NCBI GenBank assembly: GCA_963721385.1
Contig: CAVRJB010000013.1
Span: 124,001 to 188,000, forward strand
DNA from: DAOMFB01 sp963721385
GTDB lineage: Bacteria > Acidobacteriota > Thermoanaerobaculia > UBA5066
Length of the DNA: 64,000 bases
Reading direction: 5' to 3'
Made by a program: the position numbers and the translations under genes. The notes beneath the pieces were generated by a model. It did no database searches and had not been told where the DNA came from. It worked only from the letters and a program-made list of their open reading frames with translations. Within the stretch, counting starts at the first letter, position 1; each line of letters starts with the position of its first letter. Of the stretch, positions 20,301 to 29,714 are shown piece by piece.

Positions 20301-20935
20301 GCGTTCCTCGTCGACACGGCAGCTCGCTGAGCGGCACCGACCCGCTCCTCGACCCGGCCGGCCTCTCGTCCGCCGGCGGCCCGACCCAGGTCGTCGTGCC
20401 GCTGCCGGGCAGCCCCGCCGTCGACGCGATCCCAGGGGAAGCGAACGGGTGCGGGACGAGCCTGACCACCGACCAGCGCGGCGCGACGCGGCCGACCGGA
20501 ACTGGCTGCGACATCGGCGCAGTCGAGTTCCCGCCCGTTCTCCAGGGCTGGGCGACGCTCACGAACATCAAGTTGAATGGAGGAACGAACGTCCTGACCC
20601 TGCCGGGGGGCGGTCCATTCGGCCTGAGCCACGACTACACGATTCTCAACCCTCCCGATTACTGTCCCGGGTGCATCGATCAGATCATGATCGGCTTGGC
20701 CGGTGACGCCGCTCCACAAGCCTGCACGTACAACGGAGGGACGTCGTCCGGGACAAGGGCGGCCACCCTCACGGCCCCGTCGACACCCGGCGTCTACTTC
20801 ATCGGGATGGACTGGGCGCTGAACTGGAGCTGCTACCAGCCCGTTCTTTCGCAGCCGCCGTTGGCTCCCTACTGGACGAGCGGCCCGCCGACGCCGAACC
20901 GTTACATCGGCAAGGTGATCGTCCCCAGCCCCTAG
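14382..20935 (+). CDS. Giant secreted mosaic protein (Asp-box, NPNVT array, Ig-like, kelch, beta-helix), many frame changes
   Basis: About 2,180 residues if read through. The ATG at 14382 follows an AGGGAGAA Shine-Dalgarno and begins a signal peptide ending near RAVAQ. In order: an Asp-box propeller-like part, a 17-unit pentapeptide array, two putative-Ig domains and a Big-like domain, six kelch-type repeats, and a right-handed beta-helix ending in a CDIGAVEF element plus a final beta-rich domain. The coding sense changes frame near 14966, 15655, 16055, 16475, 16535, 16775, 16795, 16995, 17175-17200, 17600-17700 and repeatedly in 19710-20400; 17700-19710 is intact. Protein sense continues across each change, so I treat it as one gene with base errors. 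Decay or several separate genes remain possible. Function unknown; it should be extracellular or surface-bound. Confidence 0.6.
14670..15650 (+). other. Asp-box (BNR/sialidase-like) repeat region of the giant protein
   Basis: Three Asp-box motifs of the form S-x-D-x-G-x-x-W are readable: SFDGGITW near 14680, SSDCGASW near 15175 and STDGGQSW near 15620. Asp-boxes mark beta-propeller blades in sialidases and many other exo-proteins. No sialidase catalytic arginine triad or tyrosine could be assigned, so enzyme activity is not claimed. Confidence 0.65.
16856..17111 (+). repeat. 17-unit 15-bp tandem repeat encoding Asn-Pro-Asn-Val-Thr
   Basis: Nine 15-base units (16856-16990), one irregular 16-base unit (16991-17006) and seven more 15-base units (17007-17111). 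Each regular unit encodes N-P-N-V-T or S, with synonymous changes at third positions, which shows selection on the peptide rather than recent DNA duplication. The irregular unit becomes NPDLA if a single G is removed, restoring both the 15-base period and the frame. This is internal evidence that the frame break here is a one-base insertion. Confidence 0.92.
17530..18370 (+). other. Ig-like domain block of the giant protein
   Basis: Two putative-Ig (He_PIG-like) domains are recognisable from LPDGVTGQPYSA with LSISPTTGQISGTP (about 17550-17700, frame-broken) and LPNGSPGVAYSQALSATGG with LSTSGVVSGVPTG (about 17815-18050, intact). A Big-type domain follows with SAAPSGLVGGQTFALTV and GFSINASA (about 18060-18370). 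Such domains act as spacers or adhesion modules in surface proteins. Confidence 0.65.
18395..19385 (+). other. Kelch-type propeller repeats of the giant protein
   Basis: Six consecutive repeats of about 50 residues share the pattern L-P/S-G-K-V-L-L-x-G-G, then A-E-x-F/Y-D-P-x-x-x-x-F. Examples are SGKVLILGG with AELFDP, NGNVLVAGG with AELWNP, and NGRILLVGG with AEVFDP. Six blades would close a kelch or galactose-oxidase-like beta-propeller. This block reads in one unbroken frame. Confidence 0.78.
19386..20530 (+). other. Right-handed beta-helix region of the giant protein
   Basis: The block starts with CDASALAATVAAAGG and CTYSF, continues with LTINGNGATIERL and LTLNDVTIRNGGC, and ends with SPAVDAIPG and TGCDIGAVEF. 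This is the layout of Chlamydia-type polymorphic/pectin-lyase-fold surface proteins. Frame changes are dense between 19710 and 20400. A final domain of about 130 residues follows, with cysteine pairs (PDYCPGC), to the TAG at 20933-20935. Confidence 0.62.
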
Positions 20936-20949
20936 GCGAGGGGAACGCG

Positions 20950-23900
20950 CTACCTCGAGCCGCCCAGGCGCCGGCGAGCGTCCGCGACGAGCGGATCCCC
21001 GCCGGCGTCTCCCCGCAGCGCCAGAAACGCCCTGTAGCTCTCGGCCGCCGCCGGGCTCTTCAGCCCCTCCTGCGCGCGGCCACGCCAGTAGAGAACCGGC
21101 GCCCAGAGCCGCCAGCTCGGCGATCTCGTCGAGGAAGACGGCCGTCGCCTCGCCCCGCCTCTTCGAGGCCTGCTCGAACTCCGCGTCGGCCTCCGTGAAG
21201 GCTCCGGCTTCGAGGTAGGCCCGCCCGAGGTCGACGCGGCCGGTCCAGGTGTCGGCGATCGCCTTGGCCGCTTCGAGCGTCTTGATGGCGTCGGCCGGTC
21301 TTCCGGCCCGAAGCTGCGCCTCGGCTTCGATCAGCTTTCCGTAGGCCTGCGGGTCCGACTCGAGCCGCTTCCCGAGCTCCGCCGCGAGCGCGAGCGCGCG
21401 CGGAGCCTGCCCCGCGGCAAGGAAGATCCGCGCCGCCGGGAAGAGGATGTTCTCTCCCTTCGCCAGCGAGACCGCCTTCTCGGCGGACGCGAGCGCCGGC
21501 TTTTCCTTCCCGAGGGCGAGCTGCGCCTCGCCGAGCACGACGAGCTTCGCCGCCGCCGAGTCGGCGTCCTTCGACGCGAGGTCGGCGGCGATCCCCTTCT
21601 CGAGGATGGGCACCGCCTCGGACGGTTTTCCGGCGGCAAGCGCCATGTCGGCGAGCCCCATCGCGGCGAGCGAAGCCCCGCGCGCGTCGAGCGCGGCCAG
21701 CTTCCCCCACGTCTCGCGGGCTTCGTCGGGCTTCCCTGCCGCAAGCTGCGAGAGCGCGAGCCCGACGCAGGCGAGGTGGAACTTCGGGTTCAGGTCGAGG
21801 ACCGCGTGCTGCTCCTTCGCGGCGGCCTCGAAGTCGCCCGCGTACATGGCGAAGAGCCCGACGTTGTTCCGCTGCGGGACGGCCTTCGGGTAGATCTCCG
21901 TGAAGCGCCTCCCCACCGAGAGCGCCTTCGCCATGTCGCGGCGGTAGAAATAGGCGAGAGCGAGGTTCGCGATGCCGTTCGTGTCCGACGGGTACTGGGC
22001 GACGAGATTCGAAAGCTCCTCGACCGCTTTGTCGGGTTTCCGGACGGTGACGTAGTAGAGGCCGCGCGTCCGGAACTTCTCGCGGTCGCTCATCCTCTCG
22101 AGGCGCGAGAGAGCGTCCTCGAAGGTCTTCTTCGCCTCCTCCGTGGCGCCCCTGGTTCTGATAGGCGGCGGCGAGGCCGGCGTAGGCGCGGCCCATGTTC
22201 GGGTCGATCTCGATCGCCTTCCGGTAGCCCTTCGCCGCGTCGTCCCAGCGCCCGGCGAACGGCGGCTTCCTGGGCGACCGAGTACTCGTGCGCGGCTTCG
22301 AACGAGCCGGCGGAATAGGTCTCCGCGGCGACGAGACGCGCGGACTCCGGCGTCGTGTCACCGAGGGCGCTCCGGACCTTCGAGGCCAGCTGCGCCACGG
22401 CGCCGAGGACGGCGTTCTTGCCGGCGGCGTCCGCCTCGGCCGAGACGATCGGCTTTCCGGTCACCGAGTCCTCGGCACGGACCGCCACGCGGTAGCCGTC
22501 GCCCTTGGGCTCGACCGAGCCGGCGGTGACGACGCCGATTCCCTCCCGCGCGGCGACGAGGCGCGCCAGCGGCTCGGGAAGGGCTGTTGCGCCGGGCTGG
22601 AGCTGGGCGGCGATCTTCTTCGCCGAACCCCGGTTGTAGGAGGTGATGAACGCGGCGTCCTCGAGGGCGATCGCAAAGGCCGTTTCGAGAGTGCCGTCGA
22701 AGACCGGGTCGCCCGTCTTGTTCTCGAAGTCGGCGATCAGGACCGGCTTCGCCGGCTCCGCGGCTCTCGGGGCCGGCCGACGTTTCGAGAGCCAGACGCC
22801 GCCCCCGACCGCGAGCGCGGCGACGAGGAAGGCGCCCGCCGTCACCAGCATCCAGCGCCGCCGCATCAGCTCGAACCTGACGTTCGTCGTGAAGGTCGAC
22901 GCGTCGAGGTCGGCCAGGACCTCCTCGACCGACTGGTAGCGCGCCGAGGCCTCCACCGCGAGACACCGCTCGACGATCTTCCGGAGGTAGGCCGGAATCG
23001 CCGGGTTCAGCTCCCCGAGAGGCCTCGGCGGCGTCGAGAGGCGACGCATCATCACCTCGAAGACCGAGCCCCCGGCGAAGGGCGTCTTGCCCGACGCCAT
23101 CTCGTAGAGGATCACGCCGAGCGAGTAGATGTCCGACCTCTTGTCGACCGCCTGCCCCCTCACCTGCTCGGGCGACATGTAGGCGGGCGTCCCCATCAGG
23201 GCGCCCAGCTCGGTCATCGCGCTCGCCCCGAGGTTCTTGGCGAGGCCGAAATCGGTGATGAGGACGTTGTCGTTCGCCTCGACCATGATGTTCTGCGGCT
23301 TCAGGTCGCGGTGGACGACCCCCTGCTCGTGGGCGGCCTGAAGGCCCTGACAGATCTGCCGGAAGAGCGAGATCAGCCGCGGGACGGGGAGCGGGCCGAG
23401 CTCCTTGATGAGGCTCGAAAGGTCCCGCCCCTCGACGAACTGCATCGTCAGAAACCGGGTGCCGTCCGCCTCGCCGAGGTCGTAGACGCGGAGGACGTTC
23501 TTGTGCGTCACCCGGCTCGAGAGCTGGATCTCCCGTTTGAATCGTTCGATGACGTCGGCGTCCGCCGCGATTTCCGGGCGGATCAGCTTCAGGGCGACGT
23601 CCCGGTTCAGCTCCTCGTCCCAGACCCGGTAGACGGCCCCCATCCCGCCCCGGCCGAGGAGCTGGACGACGCGATAGCGCAGGCCGATCTCGGTTCCCTC
23701 GGGCAGAATCGCCGCCGCGAGCGAGTCGCCCGTCCCGGGGACCGCTGGCTGGCCCCGGAGCTCCGGCGGCTCGTGCCGGACTTCGGCGCCGGGCTCTTTC
23801 GGCTCGCGGCCGAAGGGGAAGCCGGCGGGGCCGATCCGGCCCCGCTGACCGGGGTCGGGGCCAGGGTCCCCGAGACGCTCAGGTTGCCGGCCGGCCTGTC

Positions 23901-24014
23901 GAGCGTGACGTCCTCCGCCCGGTCCCGGCCACACGCCGTACAGACGGACGCCTCAGCCGGCATCGGGACGGCGCAGTGTGGACAGGGAATCAGGTCGGCG
24001 ATTCGAAACCTCTT
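20950..24014 (-). CDS. Zinc-ribbon, Ser/Thr protein kinase, TPR signalling protein (frame changes)
   Basis: About 1,020 residues when read through. A Cys4 zinc ribbon (CPHC...CTACG) precedes a Hanks-type kinase with GRGGMGAVYRVWDEE, HRDLKPQNIMV, DFGLAKNLG and GTPAYMSPEQ. A single transmembrane helix, a TolB/FlgO-like periplasmic part (LIADFENKTGDP) and many TPRs follow, ending DARRRLGGSR. The frame changes near 23880, 22265, 22155 and 21110. No start codon lies before CPHC in its frame; codon AAG at 24012-24014 sits exactly where a TACAAT box six bases upstream would place a leaderless start, so I take that as the likely beginning. The first in-frame ATG is at 23963. Targets are unknown. Confidence 0.75.
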
Positions 24015-24043
24015 CGCGGCATTGTAACGAAGGGCGACGAGTG

Positions 24044-25784
24044 TCAGCGCGCGGCCACGAGGAGCTGACGGGCCTGCGCACGCGCGGCCGAACTCACCGA
24101 AGCGCCGGCGAGCATGGCGGCGATCGCCTCGACCCGCCCCTTCTCGTCCAGCTCCTCGACGCGCGTCCGGGTCCGTCCCCCCGACGTCTCCTTGGAGACG
24201 GAAAGGTGCCGCTCCCCCGCCGCGGCGACCTGCGGGAGGTGCGTCACGACGAGAACCTGATCCCTTCGGGAGAGCGACCGGAGCTTCCGTCCGACGGCCT
24301 CGGCGGTCGCCCCCGAGACGCCGGCGTCCACCTCGTCGAAGACGAAGGTCCGGACCGGCCCGCGCCGGCGTCCCCCGTCCGATCGGATCTCCTCCTCGGC
24401 GAGCGCGGCCGCGAGGGCCAGCTGGACGCGCGCGAGCTCACCGCCCGACGCGATCTTGGGGAGGGGCCGGGCCGGCTCGCCCGGGTTCGGCGAAAAGGAA
24501 AACGTCACGACGTCGATGCCGAACGACGCGCAGGCCACGGCCTCGCCGCCCGCCGAAAAGGGGCTGTCAGGGTCGGGCCGCCGCGAGACCACGACGTCGA
24601 AAGAGGCCTTCGGAAAAGCGAGGTCGAGGAGGTGGCTCCGGACCGCCTTCGCGAGCCGCGGCGCGGCGGCGGCGCGCCCCGCCGAGAGCTCGAGCGCCGC
24701 CTTGCGATACTCCTCGAAGGCCTTCCGCGCCGCTTCGTCCGCCTTCTTCAGCGACCCTTCGAGGTCGACCAGCTCGTCGCGCTCCCGCCCGATCCTCTCG
24801 CGGTGGGCGATCACCTCCGAAAGCGTCGCCCCGTACTTCCGTTTCAGCTTCGCGAGGGCGTCGAGCCGCTCCGCGACGGCCGCAAGGCGCGCCGGATCCG
24901 CCTCCAGCCGCTCGAGGTCGCGGGAGGTCTCGAACGCCACCTCGAGAAGCGTGTCGATGGCCTCGGAGAGCCGAGCGGACCGGGCGCCGTACGAGGAGTC
25001 GATCTCCGCCAGCGATTGAAGGGCGCGCCGCGATGCCGACGCCGCGTGAACAGCGCCGGTCTCGTCCGACTCCAGGGCCTCCGCCGCCGTCGCGAGAAGC
25101 TGTCCCACCTTTTCGACGTTGGCGAGTCTTCCCTTCTCGGAGGAGAGTCTTTCGTCTTCTCCCTCGTCGGGCTTGACGGCGTCGATCTCCTTCACCTGGA
25201 AGTCGAGGAGCTCGAGCTTCCGGCTCCGGTCCGCCGCGGCCTCCTTGAGCCTCGCCCGATCGGTCTCCCGCGTCCGCCAGACCTCTGAAGAGCTCCGCCG
25301 TCCGGGCGCCGGCGGCGCCGAGGCCTGCGAAACGGTCGAGCAGCTCCCGCGGCGCCGCCGGGTCGAGGAGCTCCCGGGCCTCGGCCTGCCCGTAGAGGAC
25401 GAGGAGGCGCGGGGCCAGGTCGCCGAGCGTTTTCAGGACGGCCGGCGAGCCGTTCAGAAAAAGACGCCCCTTCCCCTGCGAGCCGATCTCCCTTCGGATG
25501 GCGACCTCGGCCGTCTTCGCGTCCGGATCGACGAGGCCGCTCTCGACGAGAGCTTCACGGACGCCGGAATCGTCCGAGTCGAACGCGCCCTCCACGACGA
25601 GCTTCTCGGCCCCGGCCCGGACCATCGACGGGTCGCCGCGCTCGCCCGAGAGAAGCGAGAGCGCGTCGACGACGAGGGATTTCCCCGCGCCGGTCTCGCC
25701 GGTCAGGACGGTCAGCCCCTCCCCGAACGAGACCTCGACGTCCTCGAGGACGGCGAGATCTCGGACGCGGAGGGAGGTCAGCAC
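24044..25784 (-). CDS. recN: DNA repair protein RecN (one frame change)
   Basis: An SMC-like ATPase for double-strand break repair, about 580 residues. The N-terminal half (start ATG 25784) has the Walker A GETGAGKSLVVDALSLL and RLFLNGSPAVLKTL. The second half has coiled-coil segments, the signature SGGELARVQLALAAAL, Walker B FVFDEVDAGVSG and VVTHLPQVAA. The frame changes near 25290; removing one base there joins AELF to a sensible RTRETDRARL helix. The span is one base over a multiple of three. It follows pepA by four bases. Confidence 0.9.
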
Positions 25785-25788
25785 GCGT

Positions 25789-27318
25789 CTAGCGGCGCCC
25801 GGCCTTCTTCCGGCGCCCGCCGCCGTCGAGCCGGTCCTTGAGCCACCGGAGGGTCAGCGCGACGCCGAACGACGTGGCCCCCGGCGCGTATCCCGCGTGC
25901 TCGCTCTCGTAGTTGGCCGTCGGCGCGATGTCGAGGTGCGCCCACGGCGTCTTCTCGTCGACGAACTCCTTCAGGAACATCGCCCCGTTGATCGAGCCTC
26001 CCCAGCGGCCCCCCGTGTTCTTGAAGTCGGCCCAGTCCGACTTGATGTTCTCCTTGTAGTCCTCCCAGAGCGGCAGGCGCCAGAGCCGCTCGTCGGTCCG
26101 CTCGCCGGCCCTCACGAGCTCCCGCGACAGGTCGTCGCGCTCCGTGAAGACGATCGCGGCTTCGAGACCGAGCGCCACGAGGGCCGCGCCCGTCAGCGTC
26201 GCGTAGTCGAGGATGACGGCGGGCTTCCACTCCTTCGCGTAGTCGAGCGCGTCCGCGAGGATGACGCGCCCCTCGGCGTCGGTGTTGTCGATCTCGGCGG
26301 TCTTGCCGTTCCGGAAGCGGACGATGTCGCCCGGCTTGTAGGCCGTCCCGGAGGGGAGGTTCTCGGTCAGGGGGGTCAGGGCGACGAGGTTGACGGGGAG
26401 CTTCAGATCCGCGGCCGCGAGAACCACACCGATGGCGGTGGCCGCGCCCATCATGTCCCACTTCATCTCGCCCATCTTCTCGGACGGCTTGATCGAGATG
26501 CCGCCGGAGTCGAAGGTGACTCCCTTGCCGACGAGCGCCACGAACGGGTCGTCCTTCTTCCCGCCGTGGTGCTCGAGAGCCACGAGCCGCGGCTCCTCGG
26601 CCGAGCCCCGGCTGACGGCGAGGAGGCCTCCCATCCGCTCCTTCTCGATCGCCTTCTTGTCGAGGATCTTGACCGTGAGCCCCCGGGTCTTTCCCTCCTG
26701 CTCGATGCGGGAGGCGAAGATCCGCGGGGTCATGTCGTTCGAGGGGGTGTTGCCCAGCTCGCGGACGAGGCGGTCCACGCCCGCGACCGCTTCGGCGGCC
26801 GCGGCTTCCCGGGCGGCGACGCGGGCGTCCACGCTCTTCCAGGGTCCCCGGTCGGTGCGGAACCAGCCGGTCTTCAGGGACGGCTCCTCCTTCTCGCCCG
26901 ACTTGTAGGTCTTGAAGGCGTAGTCGGCGAGCGCGAGGTTCCGGAGGAGGAAGTCGCGGCTCTCCTCCGGGCTCATCCGCGAGAGCCGGAACGGGAAGTC
27001 GACCTCGACGGAAGTCTCTCCGTTCTTTCCGACGGTCTTCGCGAGGGAGCGGAGGAATTCGCGGGCCTTCCGGGGCGAGATCTCGGGCTTCTTGCCGCCG
27101 CCGACGACGTAGAGGCGCTTCGCGGGCCCTCCGGCCAGCGGGATCGTGCACAGCGTTCCCTCCGCGCCGATCTTCGCGGAACACCCGCGGGCGGCGGCGT
27201 CCTTGACCTCCTTCGGCACGGTCGAGAAGTCGGGAGCGCTTCCGTCGCCCTGCAAGACGAAGACGACGAGCGCGTCGGGGACGGGACGGTTCCGGATCGA
27301 GACGGTCTGAAGTTTCAA
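25789..27318 (-). CDS. pepA: Leucyl aminopeptidase (peptidase family M17)
   Basis: A 509-residue cytosolic metallo-aminopeptidase. The C-terminal catalytic domain has the M17 signatures GKGVTFDSGGISIKPS, KWDMMGAAT, and NTDAEGRVILADAL with the metal-binding Asp and Glu residues. The N-terminal macro-like domain is present. The start is TTG at 27316-27318, behind a GAGGAG Shine-Dalgarno; this start gives the usual short N-terminus. It is transcribed divergently from purC and leads into recN. Confidence 0.93.
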   Translation of the reverse strand: MKLQTVSIRNRPVPDALVVFVLQGDGSAPDFSTVPKEVKDAAARGCSAKIGAEGTLCTIPLAGGPAKRLYVVGGGKKPEISPRKAREFLRSLAKTVGKNGETSVEVDFPFRLSRMSPEESRDFLLRNLALADYAFKTYKSGEKEEPSLKTGWFRTDRGPWKSVDARVAAREAAAAEAVAGVDRLVRELGNTPSNDMTPRIFASRIEQEGKTRGLTVKILDKKAIEKERMGGLLAVSRGSAEEPRLVALEHHGGKKDDPFVALVGKGVTFDSGGISIKPSEKMGEMKWDMMGAATAIGVVLAAADLKLPVNLVALTPLTENLPSGTAYKPGDIVRFRNGKTAEIDNTDAEGRVILADALDYAKEWKPAVILDYATLTGAALVALGLEAAIVFTERDDLSRELVRAGERTDERLWRLPLWEDYKENIKSDWADFKNTGGRWGGSINGAMFLKEFVDEKTPWAHLDIAPTANYESEHAGYAPGATSFGVALTLRWLKDRLDGGGRRKKAGRR

Positions 27319-27354
27319 GAGGCTCTCCTCGGGGGGGTCGTTGAAGGCCGCCGA

Positions 27355-27377
27355 AGTCTAGCGCGCCGGCATAGACT
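27355..27377. promoter_or_regulatory. Divergent pepA/purC promoter with mirrored -10 hexamers
   Basis: AGTCTA at 27355-27360 and TAGACT at 27372-27377 form a 6-bp inverted repeat with an 11-base spacer. On the plus strand TAGACT ends exactly six bases before the purC ATG, which would make purC leaderless; purC has no Shine-Dalgarno. On the minus strand the other TAGACT would start a leader of about 30 bases containing the pepA GAGGAG. No -35 was recognised. Confidence 0.5.
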
Positions 27378-27383
27378 CCGCCC

Positions 27384-28277
27384 ATGCGAAAGCCCGTCCA
27401 ACAAACCTCGCTGCCGGGGCTGCCGCCTCCCCGCCGCGGAAAGGTGCGCGACGTCTACGACCTGGGGAAGGAGCTGCTCGTCGTCGCGTCCGACCGGATC
27501 TCCGCCTTCGACGTCGTCCTCTCTCCCGGCATCCCCGACAAGGGGATCCTCCTGACGCGCCTCTCGACGTTCTGGTTCCGGAGATTCGAGGCCCTCGCCC
27601 CGAACCACCTTCTCGAGACCGACAGCACGCGCTTCCCCGCGCTCCTCGCGCCGCACCGCGAGCTCCTCGCCGGACGGGCGGTCCTCGTGAAGAAGTGCCG
27701 CGTCGTCCCGTTTGAGTGCGTCGCCCGCGGCTACCTTGCGGGATCGGGGTGGAAGGACTACCGGAAGACCGGCGAGGTCTGCGGGCACCGCCTCCCAAAG
27801 GACCTCCGCGAGGCCGACCGACTTCCCGCACCGATCTTCACGCCGGCGACGAAGGCCGAATCGGGTCACGACGAGAACGTATCGTTCGAGGTCATGGCAA
27901 AAGGCGTCGGGGGCGAGCTGGCCGCGACGCTCCGCGACCTGACCCTCCGGATCTACGGGCAGGCCGCCGACTACGCGGCGTCACGGGGAATCCTGCTCGC
28001 CGACACCAAGTTCGAGTTCGGCCTCGACGACGCCGGGAAGATCGTCTGGATCGACGAGGCCCTGACGCCGGACTCTTCCCGGTTCTGGCCGAAGGGAAGC
28101 TGGGCGCCGGGCGGGTCGCCCCCTTCCTACGACAAGCAGTATCTCCGGGACTGGCTGGAGACGACGGGCTGGAACAAGACGCCGCCGGCGCCCGTCCTAC
28201 CGCCGGACGTCGTCGCCGGGACCCGGGCCCGCTACGTCGAGGCGTTCGAGACCCTCACGGGCGAGCGCTTCGCGTGA
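27384..28277 (+). CDS. purC: SAICAR synthase (phosphoribosylaminoimidazole-succinocarboxamide synthase)
   Basis: A 297-residue purine biosynthesis enzyme joining CAIR and aspartate with ATP. Family motifs are RGKVRDVYDLG near the N-terminus, SDRISAFDVVL, ECVARGYLAGSGWKDY, and IWIDEALTPDSSRFW-type residues near the C-terminus (VWIDEALTPDSSRFW). Length is that of the longer eukaryote/proteobacterial-like form. The ATG follows a TAGACT box by six bases with no ribosome binding site. The stop overlaps the next gene's GTG as GTGA. Confidence 0.95.
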   Translation: MRKPVQQTSLPGLPPPRRGKVRDVYDLGKELLVVASDRISAFDVVLSPGIPDKGILLTRLSTFWFRRFEALAPNHLLETDSTRFPALLAPHRELLAGRAVLVKKCRVVPFECVARGYLAGSGWKDYRKTGEVCGHRLPKDLREADRLPAPIFTPATKAESGHDENVSFEVMAKGVGGELAATLRDLTLRIYGQAADYAASRGILLADTKFEFGLDDAGKIVWIDEALTPDSSRFWPKGSWAPGGSPPSYDKQYLRDWLETTGWNKTPPAPVLPPDVVAGTRARYVEAFETLTGERFA

Positions 28278-29089
28278 CGCCGCCTTCGCTGCAGCGGACC
28301 TCCGTCTCCGACGCCGTCGACGTCTTCACGCTCGGCGGGGATTCGGTCCTGACGAGCTTCGGCGCGAACGCGACGGCCGTCTACGGAGACGGCGCGGTCC
28401 TCCTCGTCGACCCCTTTGTCGCCCCGGCCCACGCCCGCGTTCTCGAGGCCGCGATCCACGAGCGGACGAAGGCGCCGATCCGGTTCGTCGTCCTGACCCA
28501 CCACCACACGGACCATGCCCTCGGGGCGGCCTACTTCGCGCGGAAGGGGGCGGTCGTCGCCGCCCACCGCCTCTGCGCCGAGCGGATGGCGGCGGACCAC
28601 CCCCGCCTGATCGCCGAGCGCCGCTCCCGCCCGGAGCTCGCCGGCCTCTTCGGCGACGCGGTGCATGTCCCTCCCTGCGCGGTGTTCGACGAACGGCTCG
28701 ACTTCGACGTCGAGGGAATCCCGGTTCTGGTCCGGCACGCCGGTCACGCGCACACGCCGGGCGATGCGGTCCTCCTCGTCGGCGACGACCTCATCGTGAC
28801 CGGAGACGTCGTCTCGAACCGCTACCACGCGAACTACGAGGACGCGTCGCCGGACGGCTGCGAGGCGGCCGCCCGGGACCTTCTCGCCGGGCCGGGCCGG
28901 ATCTTCGTCCCGGGCCACGGGGCGCCCGGCGGACGCGAGATCGTCGAGCGACAGCTCGCCTACCTCGAAACGGTGCGGGATACGGCACCGCGGCCGGATG
29001 CGGCGGCGGAGATTCGCCGGCTTTTCCCCGGCTACCTTCTCGACGCCATGGTGGAAGAAAGCGTCGCCCGCCTCCTCGCGACCGGCTGA
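28274..29089 (+). CDS. MBL-fold metallo-hydrolase
   Basis: A 271-residue metallo-beta-lactamase-fold protein. The metal motif is LTHHHTDHALG, followed by further ligands in HAGHAHTPGD, VTGDVVSNRYH and VPGHGAPGG. This pattern belongs to the broad hydrolase family that includes glyoxalase II-like and quinoprotein-relay enzymes; the substrate cannot be told. The start is GTG at 28274, overlapping the purC stop. Coupling to purC suggests co-expression but no clear purine role. Confidence 0.85.
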   Translation: MTPPSLQRTSVSDAVDVFTLGGDSVLTSFGANATAVYGDGAVLLVDPFVAPAHARVLEAAIHERTKAPIRFVVLTHHHTDHALGAAYFARKGAVVAAHRLCAERMAADHPRLIAERRSRPELAGLFGDAVHVPPCAVFDERLDFDVEGIPVLVRHAGHAHTPGDAVLLVGDDLIVTGDVVSNRYHANYEDASPDGCEAAARDLLAGPGRIFVPGHGAPGGREIVERQLAYLETVRDTAPRPDAAAEIRRLFPGYLLDAMVEESVARLLATG

Positions 29090-29101
29090 CCCCCGGGACC
29101 G

Positions 29102-29623
29102 CTACTGGGCGACCGGCTCGTCGGCGAAGTCCTCGGTCGGGAACGAGTCCTCGGGCCCGAGCTTCGCCATCTCCCCCTTCACGAGCTCCTGATGGTGAAT
29201 CTCCTCCAGCCGGAGTTCCTCGAAGAGCGTCTTCACCTCGCCCGCGGGCAGCACTTTCAGCGCCTCGATGAAAAAGTCGTACGCCTTCACCTCGGCGGCG
29301 TACGCCACCTCGAGGGCCTCCTTCTTCGTCATGAAGGCGCGGACGGTCTCGTAGGCGGGCGCCTCGACGTCCCAGAGCATTGACCGGTCGACTCGCTTCG
29401 GCAGGGACGGGAAGAGGCGCTTGCGGCGCTCGGCCAGCTCCTCGCCGTGCCTCGCCTCGTTCTTCGCCATGAAGTGGAAAAAGGTGGCCGCCTCGGCGGT
29501 GTGTTGCGTCTCCATCTGCGAAGCCAGCTCCTCGTAGCGCTCCTTCGCTTCCTCCTCGACCAGCGAGGCGAAGTCGAGGGCGTCTCTCAGGTCAATCTTC
29601 GTCAGGTCGAGGGTCTTCGTCAT
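29102..29623 (-). CDS. Ferritin-like di-iron protein (rubrerythrin-type, no rubredoxin domain)
   Basis: A 173-residue all-helical protein. Four helices carry the Glu/His ligands of a ferritin-like di-iron site: EEEAKERYEEL, NEARHGEELAERR, EVKAYDFFIEAL and LEEIHHQELV. The C-terminal rubredoxin domain of classical rubrerythrin is absent. It probably reduces peroxide or handles iron. The ATG has a strong GGAGGAGA Shine-Dalgarno. It lies downstream of radA and ends convergently with the MBL gene. Confidence 0.85.
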   Translation of the reverse strand: MTKTLDLTKIDLRDALDFASLVEEEAKERYEELASQMETQHTAEAATFFHFMAKNEARHGEELAERRKRLFPSLPKRVDRSMLWDVEAPAYETVRAFMTKKEALEVAYAAEVKAYDFFIEALKVLPAGEVKTLFEELRLEEIHHQELVKGEMAKLGPEDSFPTEDFADEPVAQ

Positions 29624-29714
29624 GAGGTCTCCTCCGCGCCGCTGCCCGCGGCGGTCAAGCGTATTCCGAAAGACCTTCCCACGCCCATTCTCCCCCGGGA
29701 ATGATGCATTCGGA

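Noticed and set aside
14382..20935. Programmed ribosomal frameshifting in the giant gene
   Set aside because: There are more than ten changes at unrelated contexts, with no repeated slippery sequence, and similar changes affect housekeeping genes.
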